Translations under genes and position numbers: made by a program
NCBI GenBank assembly: GCA_030830895.1
Contig: JAURMC010000013.1
Location: 121,296-185,295, forward strand
From: Crocinitomicaceae bacterium
GTDB lineage: Bacteria; Bacteroidota; Bacteroidia; Flavobacteriales_D; Crocinitomicaceae
Direction of reading: 5' to 3'
Length of the DNA stretch: 64,000 bases
The notes under the pieces: generated by a model
Told to the model about the DNA's origin: nothing
The model's database searches: none
What the model saw: the letters and a program-made list of their open reading frames with translations, nothing else
Shown: positions 1 through 9,511 of the stretch, in pieces
Numbering within the stretch: position 1 is the first letter of the stretch
Layout: every line of letters starts with the position of its first letter

Positions 1-1
1 T

Positions 2-685
2 GATATTCAAGGAAAATCAGAAGAAGAACTGCGTGATTTTTGCAACGAAATTGGCATTGATTTATCCCCAGAAATGGGTATTGGGAAATTAATAGATGAG
101 ATTTTTGGAGAGAAATGCGAGACTAAATTTATTAATCCAACATTTATAACAGATTATCCCATTGAAATGTCTCCTTTATGTAAGCGCCATCGCGCAAACC
201 CCTTTTTGACAGAGCGTTTTGAATTAATGATTAATGGTAAAGAATTAGCGAATGCCTATTCGGAGTTGAACGATCCTCTTGATCAACGCGAGCGATTTGA
301 AGCACAACTCGCACTTTCTGAGCGGGGAGATGATGAGGCAATGTTTATTGATCAGGATTTTCTTCGAGCCTTGGAATATGGAATGCCGCCTACTTCGGGA
401 ATTGGAATCGGAATGGACAGGCTAGTGATGTTGTTAACAAATAACCAGTCGATTCAAGAAGTTTTGTTTTTTCCACAAATGAGACCGGAGAAACATGTGG
501 TTTTATCAGATTTAGATAGACAAATTTTAAAAGCGTGTTCAAACGAGCCGGCACCCTTAATCGATATTCGAAGAAACATTGATTGCAGTAATAAGCAATG
601 GGATTTAAGTGTTAAATTTTTAACAAAGAATCAGCTCCTTAAAGTTGTTAAATTAGACGAGGGGCTTTTTATAAAAAAGGTTTAA
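2..685 (+). CDS. lysS: Lysine--tRNA ligase, C-terminal part (5' truncated by window edge)
   Basis: Frame is open from base 2 ([19 protein letters not shown]...). Class II motif 3 '[32 protein letters not shown]' is typical of LysRS. About 60-aa C-terminal tail. Confidence 0.95.
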   Translation, partial: DIQGKSEEELRDFCNEIGIDLSPEMGIGKLIDEIFGEKCETKFINPTFITDYPIEMSPLCKRHRANPFLTERFELMINGKELANAYSELNDPLDQRERFEAQLALSERGDDEAMFIDQDFLRALEYGMPPTSGIGIGMDRLVMLLTNNQSIQEVLFFPQMRPEKHVVLSDLDRQILKACSNEPAPLIDIRRNIDCSNKQWDLSVKFLTKNQLLKVVKLDEGLFIKKV

Positions 686-1137
686 AGCTCCAAAAATATT
701 TCATCTAGAGAGAACCCTTTGGAAATTAAAAAACGAATTATTTTGGCACGTTTCTTTGGGCCCTCCTCTTCATGCTTTAAACTATTTTGTTTTTTTTCAA
801 TCCATCGCTTAAGATGCGCGTGGTTTTTTTCTTTTGACAACGACGAAATAGCACGATTAATCAGAGTATCTGGAATATTATGTGAGTGAAGCCCTGTCTT
901 AATTCGCTGGGCACCCCATTGTTTGATTCGGCTTTTTCCTTGCACATAAGCCTCAACGAATCGTGCCTCATTTAAAAAATTTTTAGAAATGAGGTGTTCC
1001 GTAATAAGTTTAATCTGTGATTCTGTAGCCCCTTTACGGAGTAGTTTCGTTTTTACTTGAAAGCTGCTTCGTTCTTGATATGAACAATAACGCTCCGTTT
1101 CAATAATCAATCTCTGAACAACCCCATCGAGAGCCAT
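682..1137 (-). CDS. recX: Regulatory protein RecX
   Basis: Three-helix repeats typical of RecX ([60 protein letters not shown]). Confidence 0.9.
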   Translation of the reverse strand: MALDGVVQRLIIETERYCSYQERSSFQVKTKLLRKGATESQIKLITEHLISKNFLNEARFVEAYVQGKSRIKQWGAQRIKTGLHSHNIPDTLINRAISSLSKEKNHAHLKRWIEKKQNSLKHEEEGPKKRAKIIRFLISKGFSLDEIFLEL

Positions 1138-2690
1138 TATTCAGGAATAATTTCTTGGTTTTTGTCAACAAATTTATACTCTAAAATATGAAACGCCGTA
1201 TTAGGAATGATGGATATCCAGGTTTTAAATTTAAAGTACCATTTCCATTGCTTCGACCTTAAAAAGCCGCCCTTTTTAAAATACCCTTCTAAATAAGGAT
1301 GAACTTGGAGAGAAAAGCGCTTCATTCCAAGATCTTGAATCATGTATGCAAGATTGTTTTCTATTTCTTCTGCATAGAGTATGCTGGCCTGAACTTCCCC
1401 AGAACCATTACAGGTGGGGCAAGACTCATTGGTTTCAATTTCGGTTACCTCTCTAACACGCTGTCTAGTGATCTCAACTACGCCAAATTTAGAGGGAGGG
1501 ATGATGTTATGCTTTGCACGATCATTCTTCATGAACAATTTGATTTTATCGTATAAAATCCGATTGTTTTCACGGTCATGCATATCAATAAAGTCAATAC
1601 AAATAATACCCCCCATGTCTCGAAGTTGTAAGATACGAGCAATTTCTTCAGCGGCTTCTACATTGGTGGCCAGCGCATTAGATTCTTGACCATCAGCACC
1701 CTTGCGGTTACCGCTGTTTACATCAATCACATGCATTGCTTCCGTGTGTTCAATAATGAGGTAGCCCCCACTTGGAATAGGAACCTTTTTTCCAAATAGA
1801 ACTTTTATTTGCTTGTTAATCCCATACCGCTCAAAGATTGGGATACGTCCGTCGTAATGCTTTACAATGCTGTTTTTCCCTGGAGCAATCTGCTGAACAT
1901 ATAAAGATATTTCTTCAAATAATTCCGAAGAATTTACATGAACATTACTGAAATCTGCATTTAATAAATCTCTTAATATGGATGAGGTTGTATTGATTTC
2001 TCCAAGGATTCGCTTGGGAGAATTGCTGCCTTTAAGGTTTTTATAAATAGCATCCCATTTTTCTAACAATTGTGTCAAATCTTGTTGAATATCTTCCGCT
2101 GTTTTATTTTCAGCAACAGTACGAATAATGGCACCAAAATTCTTAGGGAGCAACCCCTCCATAAGCGCTTTCAAGCGTTTTTTTTCTTCGTGAGAACGAA
2201 TTTTTTGCGAAACAGAAATTTTAGAAGAAAATGGGGCTAAAACAATATATCTTCCCGCCAAGGTTATCTCGGAAGAAAGCCTCGGGCCTTTCGAGGAGAT
2301 GGGCTCTTTCGCAACCTGAACCATTACGAACTGACTGGAGGAGAGTATGGAATCAATTTTACCATCCTTTTGAAGTTCTTGCTCTAACTTAAAGTACTGA
2401 AGTGAGGCAACACTTTGTTTCCCGCGAATTACCTCCTTAGTATATTTATTTAAGGAATTGAAATTTGACCCTAGATCTAAATAATGCAGAAAAGCGTCCC
2501 GTTCATAGCCTACATCTACAAACGCTGCATTGAGACTTGGGGACAATCGGCGAATTTTACCTAAATATATATCACCAACAGCGAAATCTGAATTTCCCCG
2601 TTCTTCATGAAGCTCGATTAGCTTCCCTTCACGCAACAATGCTAGCCAAACACCATTTGGCCGAACATCTACAATAAGCTCTAAACTCAA
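1137..2690 (-). CDS. rng: Rne/Rng family ribonuclease (RNase G/E-like)
   Basis: S1-like N-terminus (AVGDIYLGKIRRLSPSLNAAFVDVGYERDAFLHYLDLG), catalytic DVNSG and GGIICIDFIDM motifs, Zn-link CPTCNGSG. Confidence 0.95.
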   Translation of the reverse strand: MSLELIVDVRPNGVWLALLREGKLIELHEERGNSDFAVGDIYLGKIRRLSPSLNAAFVDVGYERDAFLHYLDLGSNFNSLNKYTKEVIRGKQSVASLQYFKLEQELQKDGKIDSILSSSQFVMVQVAKEPISSKGPRLSSEITLAGRYIVLAPFSSKISVSQKIRSHEEKKRLKALMEGLLPKNFGAIIRTVAENKTAEDIQQDLTQLLEKWDAIYKNLKGSNSPKRILGEINTTSSILRDLLNADFSNVHVNSSELFEEISLYVQQIAPGKNSIVKHYDGRIPIFERYGINKQIKVLFGKKVPIPSGGYLIIEHTEAMHVIDVNSGNRKGADGQESNALATNVEAAEEIARILQLRDMGGIICIDFIDMHDRENNRILYDKIKLFMKNDRAKHNIIPPSKFGVVEITRQRVREVTEIETNESCPTCNGSGEVQASILYAEEIENNLAYMIQDLGMKRFSLQVHPYLEGYFKKGGFLRSKQWKWYFKFKTWISIIPNTAFHILEYKFVDKNQEIIPE

Positions 2691-2735
2691 TGGAGAATTT
2701 TATGACACAAAGGTCAAATAAAATCAATTAGAATA

Positions 2736-2828
2736 TTATTTTTTCTTTTTGTGACGATTTTTTCTCAATCGTTTCTTACGCTTATGCGTAGCCATTTTAT
2801 GTCTTTTTCTTTTTTTACCGCTTGGCAT
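2736..2828 (-). CDS. AURKAIP1/COX24-domain small basic protein (30 aa), putative bS22/mS38-like ribosomal protein
   Basis: Reverse-strand ATG..TAA encodes MPSGKKRKRHKMATHKRKKRLRKNRHKKKK. This matches the small Bacteroidota AURKAIP1/COX24 family as I remember it. Below the length cutoff of the supplied ORF track. Confidence 0.85.
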   Translation of the reverse strand: MPSGKKRKRHKMATHKRKKRLRKNRHKKKK

Positions 2829-2875
2829 GGTCAATATATTTAATAAGTGTTGTAGAATCTATAATAAAACAAAAG

Positions 2876-2891
2876 CTCCCATTTAAGGGAG
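2876..2891 (-). promoter_or_regulatory. Stem-loop at predicted 5' end of the small-ORF/rng transcript
   Basis: Minus strand CTCCC-TTAAAT-GGGAG, starting a few nt after the TACCTTTG box, followed by CTTTTGTTTT. Confidence 0.5.
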
Positions 2892-2893
2892 TG

Positions 2894-2925
2894 CAAAGGT
2901 ACGCCAAATAAAAATTATTTGCAAA
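2894..2925 (-). promoter_or_regulatory. Bacteroidota-type promoter (-33 TTTG, N20, -7 TACCTTTG) for small ORF/rng/recX
   Basis: Minus strand TTTG (2925-2922), 20-nt spacer, TACCTTTG (2901-2894). Matches the Bacteroidota consensus TTTG-N~19-TAnnTTTG. Confidence 0.7.
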
Positions 2926-2931
2926 AAAAGG

Positions 2932-3222
2932 CTATTTAACCTTTACCTTACTTTTTACTTGATCCATGAAAACTTTCGCTGGTTTAAATGATGGGATATT
3001 GTGGGCGGGGATTATAATGGTAGTGTTTTTGGAGATATTTCGACCAGTTTTCTGCTTGCGTTCACGCACGACAAAGCTTCCAAATCCTCGTAAATAAACG
3101 TTTTGACCATTCGTAAGTGATTTTTTTATAAAGTCCATCATTGATTCAACAGTACGAGAAACCTCTGTTCGTTCTAATCCGGTTTCTTCTGAAATTTTCG
3201 CAACAAGATCTGCTTTAGTCAT
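2932..3222 (-). CDS. HU/IHF family DNA-binding protein
   Basis: MTKADLVAKISEETGLERTEVSRTVESMMDFIKKSLTNGQNVYLRGFGSFVVRERKQKTGRNISKNTTI..IPAHNIPSFKPAK, classic HU fold. Confidence 0.95.
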   Translation of the reverse strand: MTKADLVAKISEETGLERTEVSRTVESMMDFIKKSLTNGQNVYLRGFGSFVVRERKQKTGRNISKNTTIIIPAHNIPSFKPAKVFMDQVKSKVKVK

Positions 3223-3333
3223 TTTTGATTAATGTTAATAAAGTGTGACAATTTGTAAATTCGCGGAACAAAAATAGCGTAGAATTCAACGTGAGTGTTG
3301 ATTTTCATTAAAAAAACATAAAAAAAATTGTAA

Positions 3334-4365
3334 ATGTCTAATATTCAACACACAATTTTGGAATGGTATGATCAAAATAAACGCGATTTACCCTGGAGGA
3401 ATACGAAAAACCCGTACTTTGTTTGGATTAGTGAAATCGTGTTACAACAAACCAGGGTACATCAGGGCACGCCGTATTTTTATAAGTTAATCGAAGCATT
3501 TCCGTCTATTGATGTATTGGCAAAGGCCTCTGAACAGGACGTATTATCGGCGTGGAAGGGACTAGGATATTATTCACGGGCGAGAAACCTACATAAGGCC
3601 GCTCAAGAGATCAACCTCGCTCATAAGGGCGTTTTCCCTAGTGAGTATTTGTCCTTGAAAAAACTGCCGGGCGTAGGCCCATACACGGCGGCGGCAATTA
3701 GCTCAATTTGTTTTAATAAGGCGGTTGCCGCAGTTGACGGAAATGTAATACGAGTAATTTCTAGGCTTCTGGATCTTTCTGATCCGGTTGAATCCAGTGA
3801 CATGAGAAGGACGATAATTGAGTTTGCTAACGAGATTTTATCTCCTACTCGTCCAGGTGATTTTAACCAGGCAATGATGGATTTCGGCTCCATGGTTTGC
3901 AAACCAAAAGACCCTTCTTGCCCTTACTGTCCTTTAGCCCATATGTGTAGGGCTCGGATAAACCAAACACAGCAGTTGCGCCCGGTTAAAAAACCAAAAA
4001 AGAAAGCGGTTAATCGGTTTTTAATTTTCAAGGTACATTTCAATAAAGGAAAAATAAGAATGATACAGCAACAAAAGGGATCTATTTGGGAAAAATTATT
4101 TGTTTTTCCGTACGACGAATTCTCAACAGAGGCTGCGTTTTTTACCAAAATAAAACAGGAACCCCAAGTAATCATTGATAGAGCGATTCATGTTTTAAGT
4201 CATCAGAGACTTCATTATTCGGTGGTTATTGTACAGGAAGATGTTCCTTCTGCTGGAAATATGTGGTTTCCAATAGAAAAGCTTTACGATTTACCAACGC
4301 CAATTTTAGTGCCGCGCATTTTATCCCGTATAGAAAATCATCTGGTTCCTTTGTTTAAATGTTAA
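3334..4365 (+). CDS. mutY: A/G-specific adenine glycosylase
   Basis: WISEIVLQQTRV, HhH LPGVGPYTAAAI, catalytic VDGNVIRV, 4Fe-4S ligands C-X6-C-X2-C-X5-C (CKPKDPSCPYCPLAHMC). Confidence 0.96.
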   Translation: MSNIQHTILEWYDQNKRDLPWRNTKNPYFVWISEIVLQQTRVHQGTPYFYKLIEAFPSIDVLAKASEQDVLSAWKGLGYYSRARNLHKAAQEINLAHKGVFPSEYLSLKKLPGVGPYTAAAISSICFNKAVAAVDGNVIRVISRLLDLSDPVESSDMRRTIIEFANEILSPTRPGDFNQAMMDFGSMVCKPKDPSCPYCPLAHMCRARINQTQQLRPVKKPKKKAVNRFLIFKVHFNKGKIRMIQQQKGSIWEKLFVFPYDEFSTEAAFFTKIKQEPQVIIDRAIHVLSHQRLHYSVVIVQEDVPSAGNMWFPIEKLYDLPTPILVPRILSRIENHLVPLFKC

Positions 4366-4377
4366 TTTTGCAACATG
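4363..4377 (+). promoter_or_regulatory. -7 box TAATTTTG placed 4 nt before pepA ATG (candidate leaderless start)
   Basis: TAATTTTG-CAAC-ATG. Confidence 0.5.
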
Positions 4378-5736
4378 ATAGAAATCACAAATAGCGCCAC
4401 CAAAGGAGAATCTACTTATGTTAAATTAGCACCGAATAACACGTTTAAAGAAGGTGTATTTTGGGATTATAGTAAAGGGTCCGTTTGGGAAATCGTTATT
4501 TCTCCAAAATTATTTTTAGAATCACTTGAAAAACAACGAATTGTTGGGTCTGAAATATATCGCTTAATTTATCAAGAAATAAGCACCTTGAGTTTTGACT
4601 TAGACGAAGACATATTCGCAATTTTAGAAGGAATACTCTTGTCTGATTATCGATTTGATGAATTTCTAACCAGGAAAATTACGCCAAAGCTAATAAAGAT
4701 AATAGCCCCAAAAAAACTCTCCAAAGCTCAAATTAACCATTTAAAAGTAATGGCCATTGCAGTTAATTGGACCAGAGACATGGTTAATATGCCGGTGTCA
4801 CACTTGAACGCTGTTGATTTCTCAAAGGCGATTAAGGCACGATGTATGTCTAAGTTTTGTTCTGTGGAAATACTGAATCACACAAAAATTAAATCAATGA
4901 AAATGGGAGGTTTGCTCGCTGTAAATAAAGGTTCAGTAGCCCCCCCTACCTTTACTGTAATCCAATATAAGCCTAAGAAGCCAAGCAATAAGAAGCCAAT
5001 TGTCTTGGTAGGCAAAGGAGTGGTGTACGATACCGGAGGCTTAAGCTTAAAGCCAACCCCCAACAGTATGGACTCTATGAAAAGCGACATGGCAGGGGCG
5101 GCCTTGGTAGCAGGAGCAATTTACATGCTCTCAGCATTATCCATACCCGTAGAGGTAATTGGTCTAATTCCAGCAACAGACAACAGGCCCGGAGGAGAGG
5201 CATATGCGCCAGGAGACATTATTACCATGTTTAATGGAACCACTGTTGAAGTACTTAACACAGATGCGGAGGGAAGAATGATCCTCGCCGACGCACTTTC
5301 ATATGCAGATAAATTTAATCCGGAATTGGTTATTAGCGCAGCCACACTAACAGGGGCGGCATTAAGAGCAATCGGTACAACTGCCTCAATCGCTATGGGC
5401 AACACAGATCCAGGTGTGATAGCATACTTGCAAAAATCAGGAACAGAAACTCATGAGCGGGTAGTTCCCTTTCCGTTTTGGGAAGATTATTTAGAGCCAA
5501 TGAAATCTGAAATCGCCGATTTAAAAAACATCGGAGGATCTGATGCCGGAATGATTACTGCCGGCAAATTTCTTGAAACATTTGTTAATGCTCCGTTCAT
5601 CCACATTGATGTGGCAGGACCAACATGGCTAGATACACCTAAGCATTACAGCCCAAAAGGAGGAACCGGATATGGTGTTAGATTGCTGTTTAATTTTATT
5701 AAAAACCATGCATCATGGACAAATACCCCCTCATAA
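4375..5736 (+). CDS. pepA: Leucyl aminopeptidase (M17 family)
   Basis: VGKGVVYDTGGLSLKP, KSDMAGAALV, NTDAEGRMILADAL motifs of M17 peptidases. Confidence 0.93.
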   Translation: MIEITNSATKGESTYVKLAPNNTFKEGVFWDYSKGSVWEIVISPKLFLESLEKQRIVGSEIYRLIYQEISTLSFDLDEDIFAILEGILLSDYRFDEFLTRKITPKLIKIIAPKKLSKAQINHLKVMAIAVNWTRDMVNMPVSHLNAVDFSKAIKARCMSKFCSVEILNHTKIKSMKMGGLLAVNKGSVAPPTFTVIQYKPKKPSNKKPIVLVGKGVVYDTGGLSLKPTPNSMDSMKSDMAGAALVAGAIYMLSALSIPVEVIGLIPATDNRPGGEAYAPGDIITMFNGTTVEVLNTDAEGRMILADALSYADKFNPELVISAATLTGAALRAIGTTASIAMGNTDPGVIAYLQKSGTETHERVVPFPFWEDYLEPMKSEIADLKNIGGSDAGMITAGKFLETFVNAPFIHIDVAGPTWLDTPKHYSPKGGTGYGVRLLFNFIKNHASWTNTPS

Positions 5737-5737
5737 A

Positions 5738-6787
5738 ATGAAAATTGGAATTACATGTGGTGATCCCGCTGGCATTGGCCCCGAACTAATCGTTAAACTT
5801 TTTACTGATCCTCGATTGCTTCAGGAGTCGAGTGTTGTGGCCTATTGTCCTATAGCTCTAATAAATAAGTGGAAGAAACTATTGAATTTAGATGAATTAC
5901 AGGTTCATACAGTACAAAACATAAGCCAGATCGTAAAGGGAAAACTGAATGTTATAAGTCCAAAAGATAATGTGGCTGTAACTGAAGGAAAACCCACGGA
6001 AGCATCGGCAAATATTGCTCTTTGGGCGCTTGAAAAATCTGCTCAGGACTTAAGTGAAAAAACAATAGATGCGGTGTTAACGGCTCCGGTCTCTAAACAG
6101 AATATACACGGGATTTACCCCGGGTTTACTGGTCATACTGAATATTATAATGAGCGATTTAAAGCAGAGGGCGCATTAATGGTTCTTTGTGCCGAACGTT
6201 TAAAAGTAGCCTTGGCAACAAACCATATTGCCATAAAGGACATTTCCTCTTTCGTGGTTAAAGACACGGTCGTTAAAGCGATAAAAAATCTTGATGTTAT
6301 GTTGAGACAAGATTTTAATATAATAAAGCCGAAAATTGCAGTTCTTGGATTGAATCCACATGCAGGTGAATTAGGAACCATAGGTGTGGAAGAAATGGAG
6401 CAAATTTCACCTGCAATTAGCAATGCTAGAAACGCAGGAATACTTGCTTTTGGGCCGTATTCAGCAGATGGCTTTTTTGGGGCAGGTAGTTGCTTTAATT
6501 TTGATGCAGTACTCGCAATGTATCATGACCAAGGCTTAACTGGATTTAAGGCCATTGCCTTTGATGCTGGAGTTAATTACACAGCAGGCCTTAACATCAT
6601 CAGAACTTCGCCGGGTCACGGAACCGCCTTTGATATTGCGGGCAAAGGGGTGTCTTCTGTAGAGGGCATGCGAAACGCTTTTTATTTGGCGGTTGATGCT
6701 GTTAGAAACAGGAGGAATCATGCAACAAACAACATGAATCCCTTGGGCTTTAGCGCAGGTAATAAAGAGGTTGAGGCGATTGCGTAG
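5738..6787 (+). CDS. pdxA: 4-hydroxythreonine-4-phosphate dehydrogenase
   Basis: MKIGITCGDPAGIGPELIVKLF...; LTAPVSKQNIH; FTGHTEY; MYHDQGLTGFKAIAFDAGVNYTAGL. In-frame ATG at 5738, just after the pepA stop, is preferred over ORF start 5672. Confidence 0.95.
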   Translation: MKIGITCGDPAGIGPELIVKLFTDPRLLQESSVVAYCPIALINKWKKLLNLDELQVHTVQNISQIVKGKLNVISPKDNVAVTEGKPTEASANIALWALEKSAQDLSEKTIDAVLTAPVSKQNIHGIYPGFTGHTEYYNERFKAEGALMVLCAERLKVALATNHIAIKDISSFVVKDTVVKAIKNLDVMLRQDFNIIKPKIAVLGLNPHAGELGTIGVEEMEQISPAISNARNAGILAFGPYSADGFFGAGSCFNFDAVLAMYHDQGLTGFKAIAFDAGVNYTAGLNIIRTSPGHGTAFDIAGKGVSSVEGMRNAFYLAVDAVRNRRNHATNNMNPLGFSAGNKEVEAIA

Positions 6788-6795
6788 TGTTGTTC

Positions 6796-6827
6796 TTTGG
6801 GCAATTCAAAAAAATGCAGTAATTTTA
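6796..6827 (+). promoter_or_regulatory. Candidate promoter (TTTG, N20, TAATTTTA) for the yceD-rpmF-fab operon
   Basis: TTTG 6796-6799, 20-nt spacer, TAATTTTA 6820-6827 (one mismatch to TAnnTTTG), 16 nt before ATG. Confidence 0.5.
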
Positions 6828-6843
6828 CACCCGCTTTTCAATC

Positions 6844-7350
6844 ATGCTTAAAAGTAGTCCGTATATGTTGCAGTTTTCAGGGTTAAAACTTGGCAATCAT
6901 CACTTTGAGTATGCACTCGAAGCGTCGTTCTTTGATTCTTGTGAGAGCTTTGGGATAAACAAAGGTTCCGGAACAGCGAAGATTCAGTTAGAAAAGAAAG
7001 AGACAATGATGCTTCTTTCCCTTTCTATTAAAGCGAAGCTGGATGTTTTGTGCTACCGGTGCAACGAAGACATGAGTCTTGACATTAATGAAGCAATGGA
7101 GCTAATTTATAAGTTCGGCACGGAAGAATCCCTTGATGAGGCCTTAATTATCCTTCCTTTAGACAGCTACCAAATTGATATGTTTCAGCCGCTCTACGAA
7201 CTTTTAATTGTTTCCTTACCTACAAGATTTATTCACGAGAATGATGGCTGTGAGCCAGAGGTATTGAAGTTTTTGGAAGGCCCTAATATACCACAAGATA
7301 GAACAAGTGATGTTGATCCAAGATGGGCGGCATTGAATAATTTGAATTAA
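6844..7350 (+). CDS. DUF177/YceD family protein
   Basis: Located directly upstream of rpmF. CYRCNEDMSLDI motif typical of DUF177. Confidence 0.85.
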   Translation: MLKSSPYMLQFSGLKLGNHHFEYALEASFFDSCESFGINKGSGTAKIQLEKKETMMLLSLSIKAKLDVLCYRCNEDMSLDINEAMELIYKFGTEESLDEALIILPLDSYQIDMFQPLYELLIVSLPTRFIHENDGCEPEVLKFLEGPNIPQDRTSDVDPRWAALNNLN

Positions 7351-7369
7351 ATAAAAATAATAACTAAAA

Positions 7370-7564
7370 ATGGCACATCCTAAACGTCGTATTTCGACAA
7401 CGAGAAGAGACAAAAGAAGAACCCACAAAAAAGCGGTTGCCGCGAATGTAGCAACGTGTCCAACAACCGGCCAGCCGCACCTTTTCCATCATGCACATTG
7501 GCATGAGGGCAAACTATATTATAAGGGAAAAGTCGTAGCAGAGAAAGAAGAAATAGCGGTATAA
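7370..7564 (+). CDS. rpmF: 50S ribosomal protein bL32
   Basis: [24 protein letters not shown]..., Bacteroidota-like L32. Confidence 0.97.
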   Translation: MAHPKRRISTTRRDKRRTHKKAVAANVATCPTTGQPHLFHHAHWHEGKLYYKGKVVAEKEEIAV

Positions 7565-7574
7565 TTAGCTTTAC

Positions 7575-8513
7575 ATGAATATTGGCTTAGATGTTTCTGG
7601 TGGCGATTTTGCCCCAAAGGTAAATCTAGTTGGTGCCGTTCAAGCAAAGCGCGCATTGAATGATGACGCTTTAATTTTCTTATTCGGAGACGAAACGGAA
7701 ATCCGAAAGGAATTGCATGCACTCCAAGAAGATTCTTTAGGGTTTGAGATTGTACATTCTCCCGAAATCATTAGCATGGAGGACCACCCTACGCGTGCAT
7801 TTTCAAGAAAGCCCAATGCCTCAATTGTGGTTGGGCTGGATTATTTGAGCGAAGGTAAAATAGATGTGTTTGCCAGCACAGGCAATACCGGCGCAATGTT
7901 GGTTGGGGCCATTTATAAAATTAACACCATTCCCGGCGTTATTCGCCCTTGCATAACAGCAACAATTCCATGCGTTAACGGTAAACGATCTGTATTATTG
8001 GATGTTGGTTCTAATGCGGATTGCAGGGCTGATGTGCTTTGTCAATTTGCAGAGCTTGGTTCTTTGTACGCAGAACACGTCCTAAAGATAGATAAACCGA
8101 GAATAGGTCTTTTAAATATTGGAGCCGAAGAATCTAAGGGTAATTTATTAACACAGGCAGTATATAAAATGCTCCAAGACACAGAATCAATTCGCTTTGT
8201 AGGGAATATCGAAGGAAGAGATATTTTCACGAACAAGGCCGATGTTATTGTTTGTGATGGATTTACCGGAAATGTAGTGCTTAAGGAAGCAGAAGGGTTT
8301 TACAACATCATAAAAGAGCGCGGAATAGATGATGAGTATTTCAATTTGTTTAACTTTGAGAACTATGGAGGAACACCCATTCTTGGAATTAAAGGAAACG
8401 TGGTAATTGGTCACGGATCTAGTAATGAAAAGGCCGTGTTAAATATGTTGCTGCACGCTAATGAGGTTGCCACTAATAAGCTCTCGCTTAAAATAAAAAA
8501 AGAATTCAACTAA
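7575..8513 (+). CDS. plsX: Phosphate acyltransferase PlsX
   Basis: [24 protein letters not shown]..., [25 protein letters not shown]. Confidence 0.95.
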   Translation: MNIGLDVSGGDFAPKVNLVGAVQAKRALNDDALIFLFGDETEIRKELHALQEDSLGFEIVHSPEIISMEDHPTRAFSRKPNASIVVGLDYLSEGKIDVFASTGNTGAMLVGAIYKINTIPGVIRPCITATIPCVNGKRSVLLDVGSNADCRADVLCQFAELGSLYAEHVLKIDKPRIGLLNIGAEESKGNLLTQAVYKMLQDTESIRFVGNIEGRDIFTNKADVIVCDGFTGNVVLKEAEGFYNIIKERGIDDEYFNLFNFENYGGTPILGIKGNVVIGHGSSNEKAVLNMLLHANEVATNKLSLKIKKEFN

Positions 8514-9502
8514 TGAACAAAATATACGCCGCGATAACAGGGGTTCAGGGATATGTTCCAGAAGACTTAATGACTAACCATGATTTGGCGAAAATTGTAG
8601 ACACTTCTGATGAATGGATTATTACACGCACCGGCATTAAAGAGCGACGAGTGTTGAAAAATGGAGCGTCATCAGATATGGCGGCTAGAGCGGTAGAGGG
8701 GTTACTCAAGAAAACAAGTACCAATCCGTTGGATATTGATCTTGTAGTTTTAGCCACGGTAACTCCGGATTATCCTTTTCCGAGTACTGCGAATATCGTT
8801 TGTGACAAAACAGGCATGAGTAATGCGTGGGGATATGATTTAAATGCGGCATGTTCTGGATTTATTTATGCGATATCTACTGCAGCGCAGTTCATTGAGA
8901 CTGGTCGCTACAAAAAAGTTATTGTCGTTGGGGCTGATAAAATGACTTCCATTATAGACTACGAAGACCGAACGACCTGTGTTATTTTCGGCGACGGGGC
9001 CGGAGCGGTATTATTAGAGCCTAATTCCGAAGGCTTTGGCGTACAAGATTTTATTTTACGCAGTGATGGTTCAGGTAGAGAGTATTTGGTTCAGCCTGGA
9101 GGGGGCTCAATGAATCCTGCCAGCATTCATACAGTTGAAAATAGGATGCACTACGTAAAGCAAGAGGGTAAACAAGTGTTTAAATTTGCAGTGACAAATA
9201 TGGCAGAAGTTTCGGCAGAAATCATGGAAAAAAATAATTTAAGCAGTGATGACGTGGCCTGGCTTGTTCCGCATCAAGCTAATTTGCGCATTATTGATGC
9301 TACAGCAAACCGAATGGGATTGCCAAAAGAGAAAGTAATGATCAATATTCAGAAATATGGGAATACTACAGCAGGGACACTTCCGCTTTGTTTATGGGAT
9401 TATGAAAATCAACTAAGAAAAGGAGATAATATAATTTTAAGTGCTTTCGGAGGTGGATTTACGTGGGGCGCGGTATATATTAAATGGGCATATAATTCTT
9501 AA
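8513..9502 (+). CDS. fabH: Beta-ketoacyl-ACP synthase III
   Basis: [50 protein letters not shown]. Confidence 0.97.
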   Translation: MNKIYAAITGVQGYVPEDLMTNHDLAKIVDTSDEWIITRTGIKERRVLKNGASSDMAARAVEGLLKKTSTNPLDIDLVVLATVTPDYPFPSTANIVCDKTGMSNAWGYDLNAACSGFIYAISTAAQFIETGRYKKVIVVGADKMTSIIDYEDRTTCVIFGDGAGAVLLEPNSEGFGVQDFILRSDGSGREYLVQPGGGSMNPASIHTVENRMHYVKQEGKQVFKFAVTNMAEVSAEIMEKNNLSSDDVAWLVPHQANLRIIDATANRMGLPKEKVMINIQKYGNTTAGTLPLCLWDYENQLRKGDNIILSAFGGGFTWGAVYIKWAYNS

Positions 9503-9511
9503 TTTTAAACT

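Noticed and set aside
2699-2713. 15-nt match TTTTATGACACAAAG shared with 38036-38050, both upstream of minus-strand genes
   Set aside because: One or a few matches of this length are expected by chance in 64 kb, and part of it is simply the promoter-like CTTTG. Not enough for a regulon claim.
5672-5737. N-terminal extension of the pdxA ORF (MVLDCCLILLKTMHHGQIPPHK)
   Set aside because: Overlaps the pepA end. The family N-terminus starts at MKIGITCGDPAGIGPE (ATG 5738).
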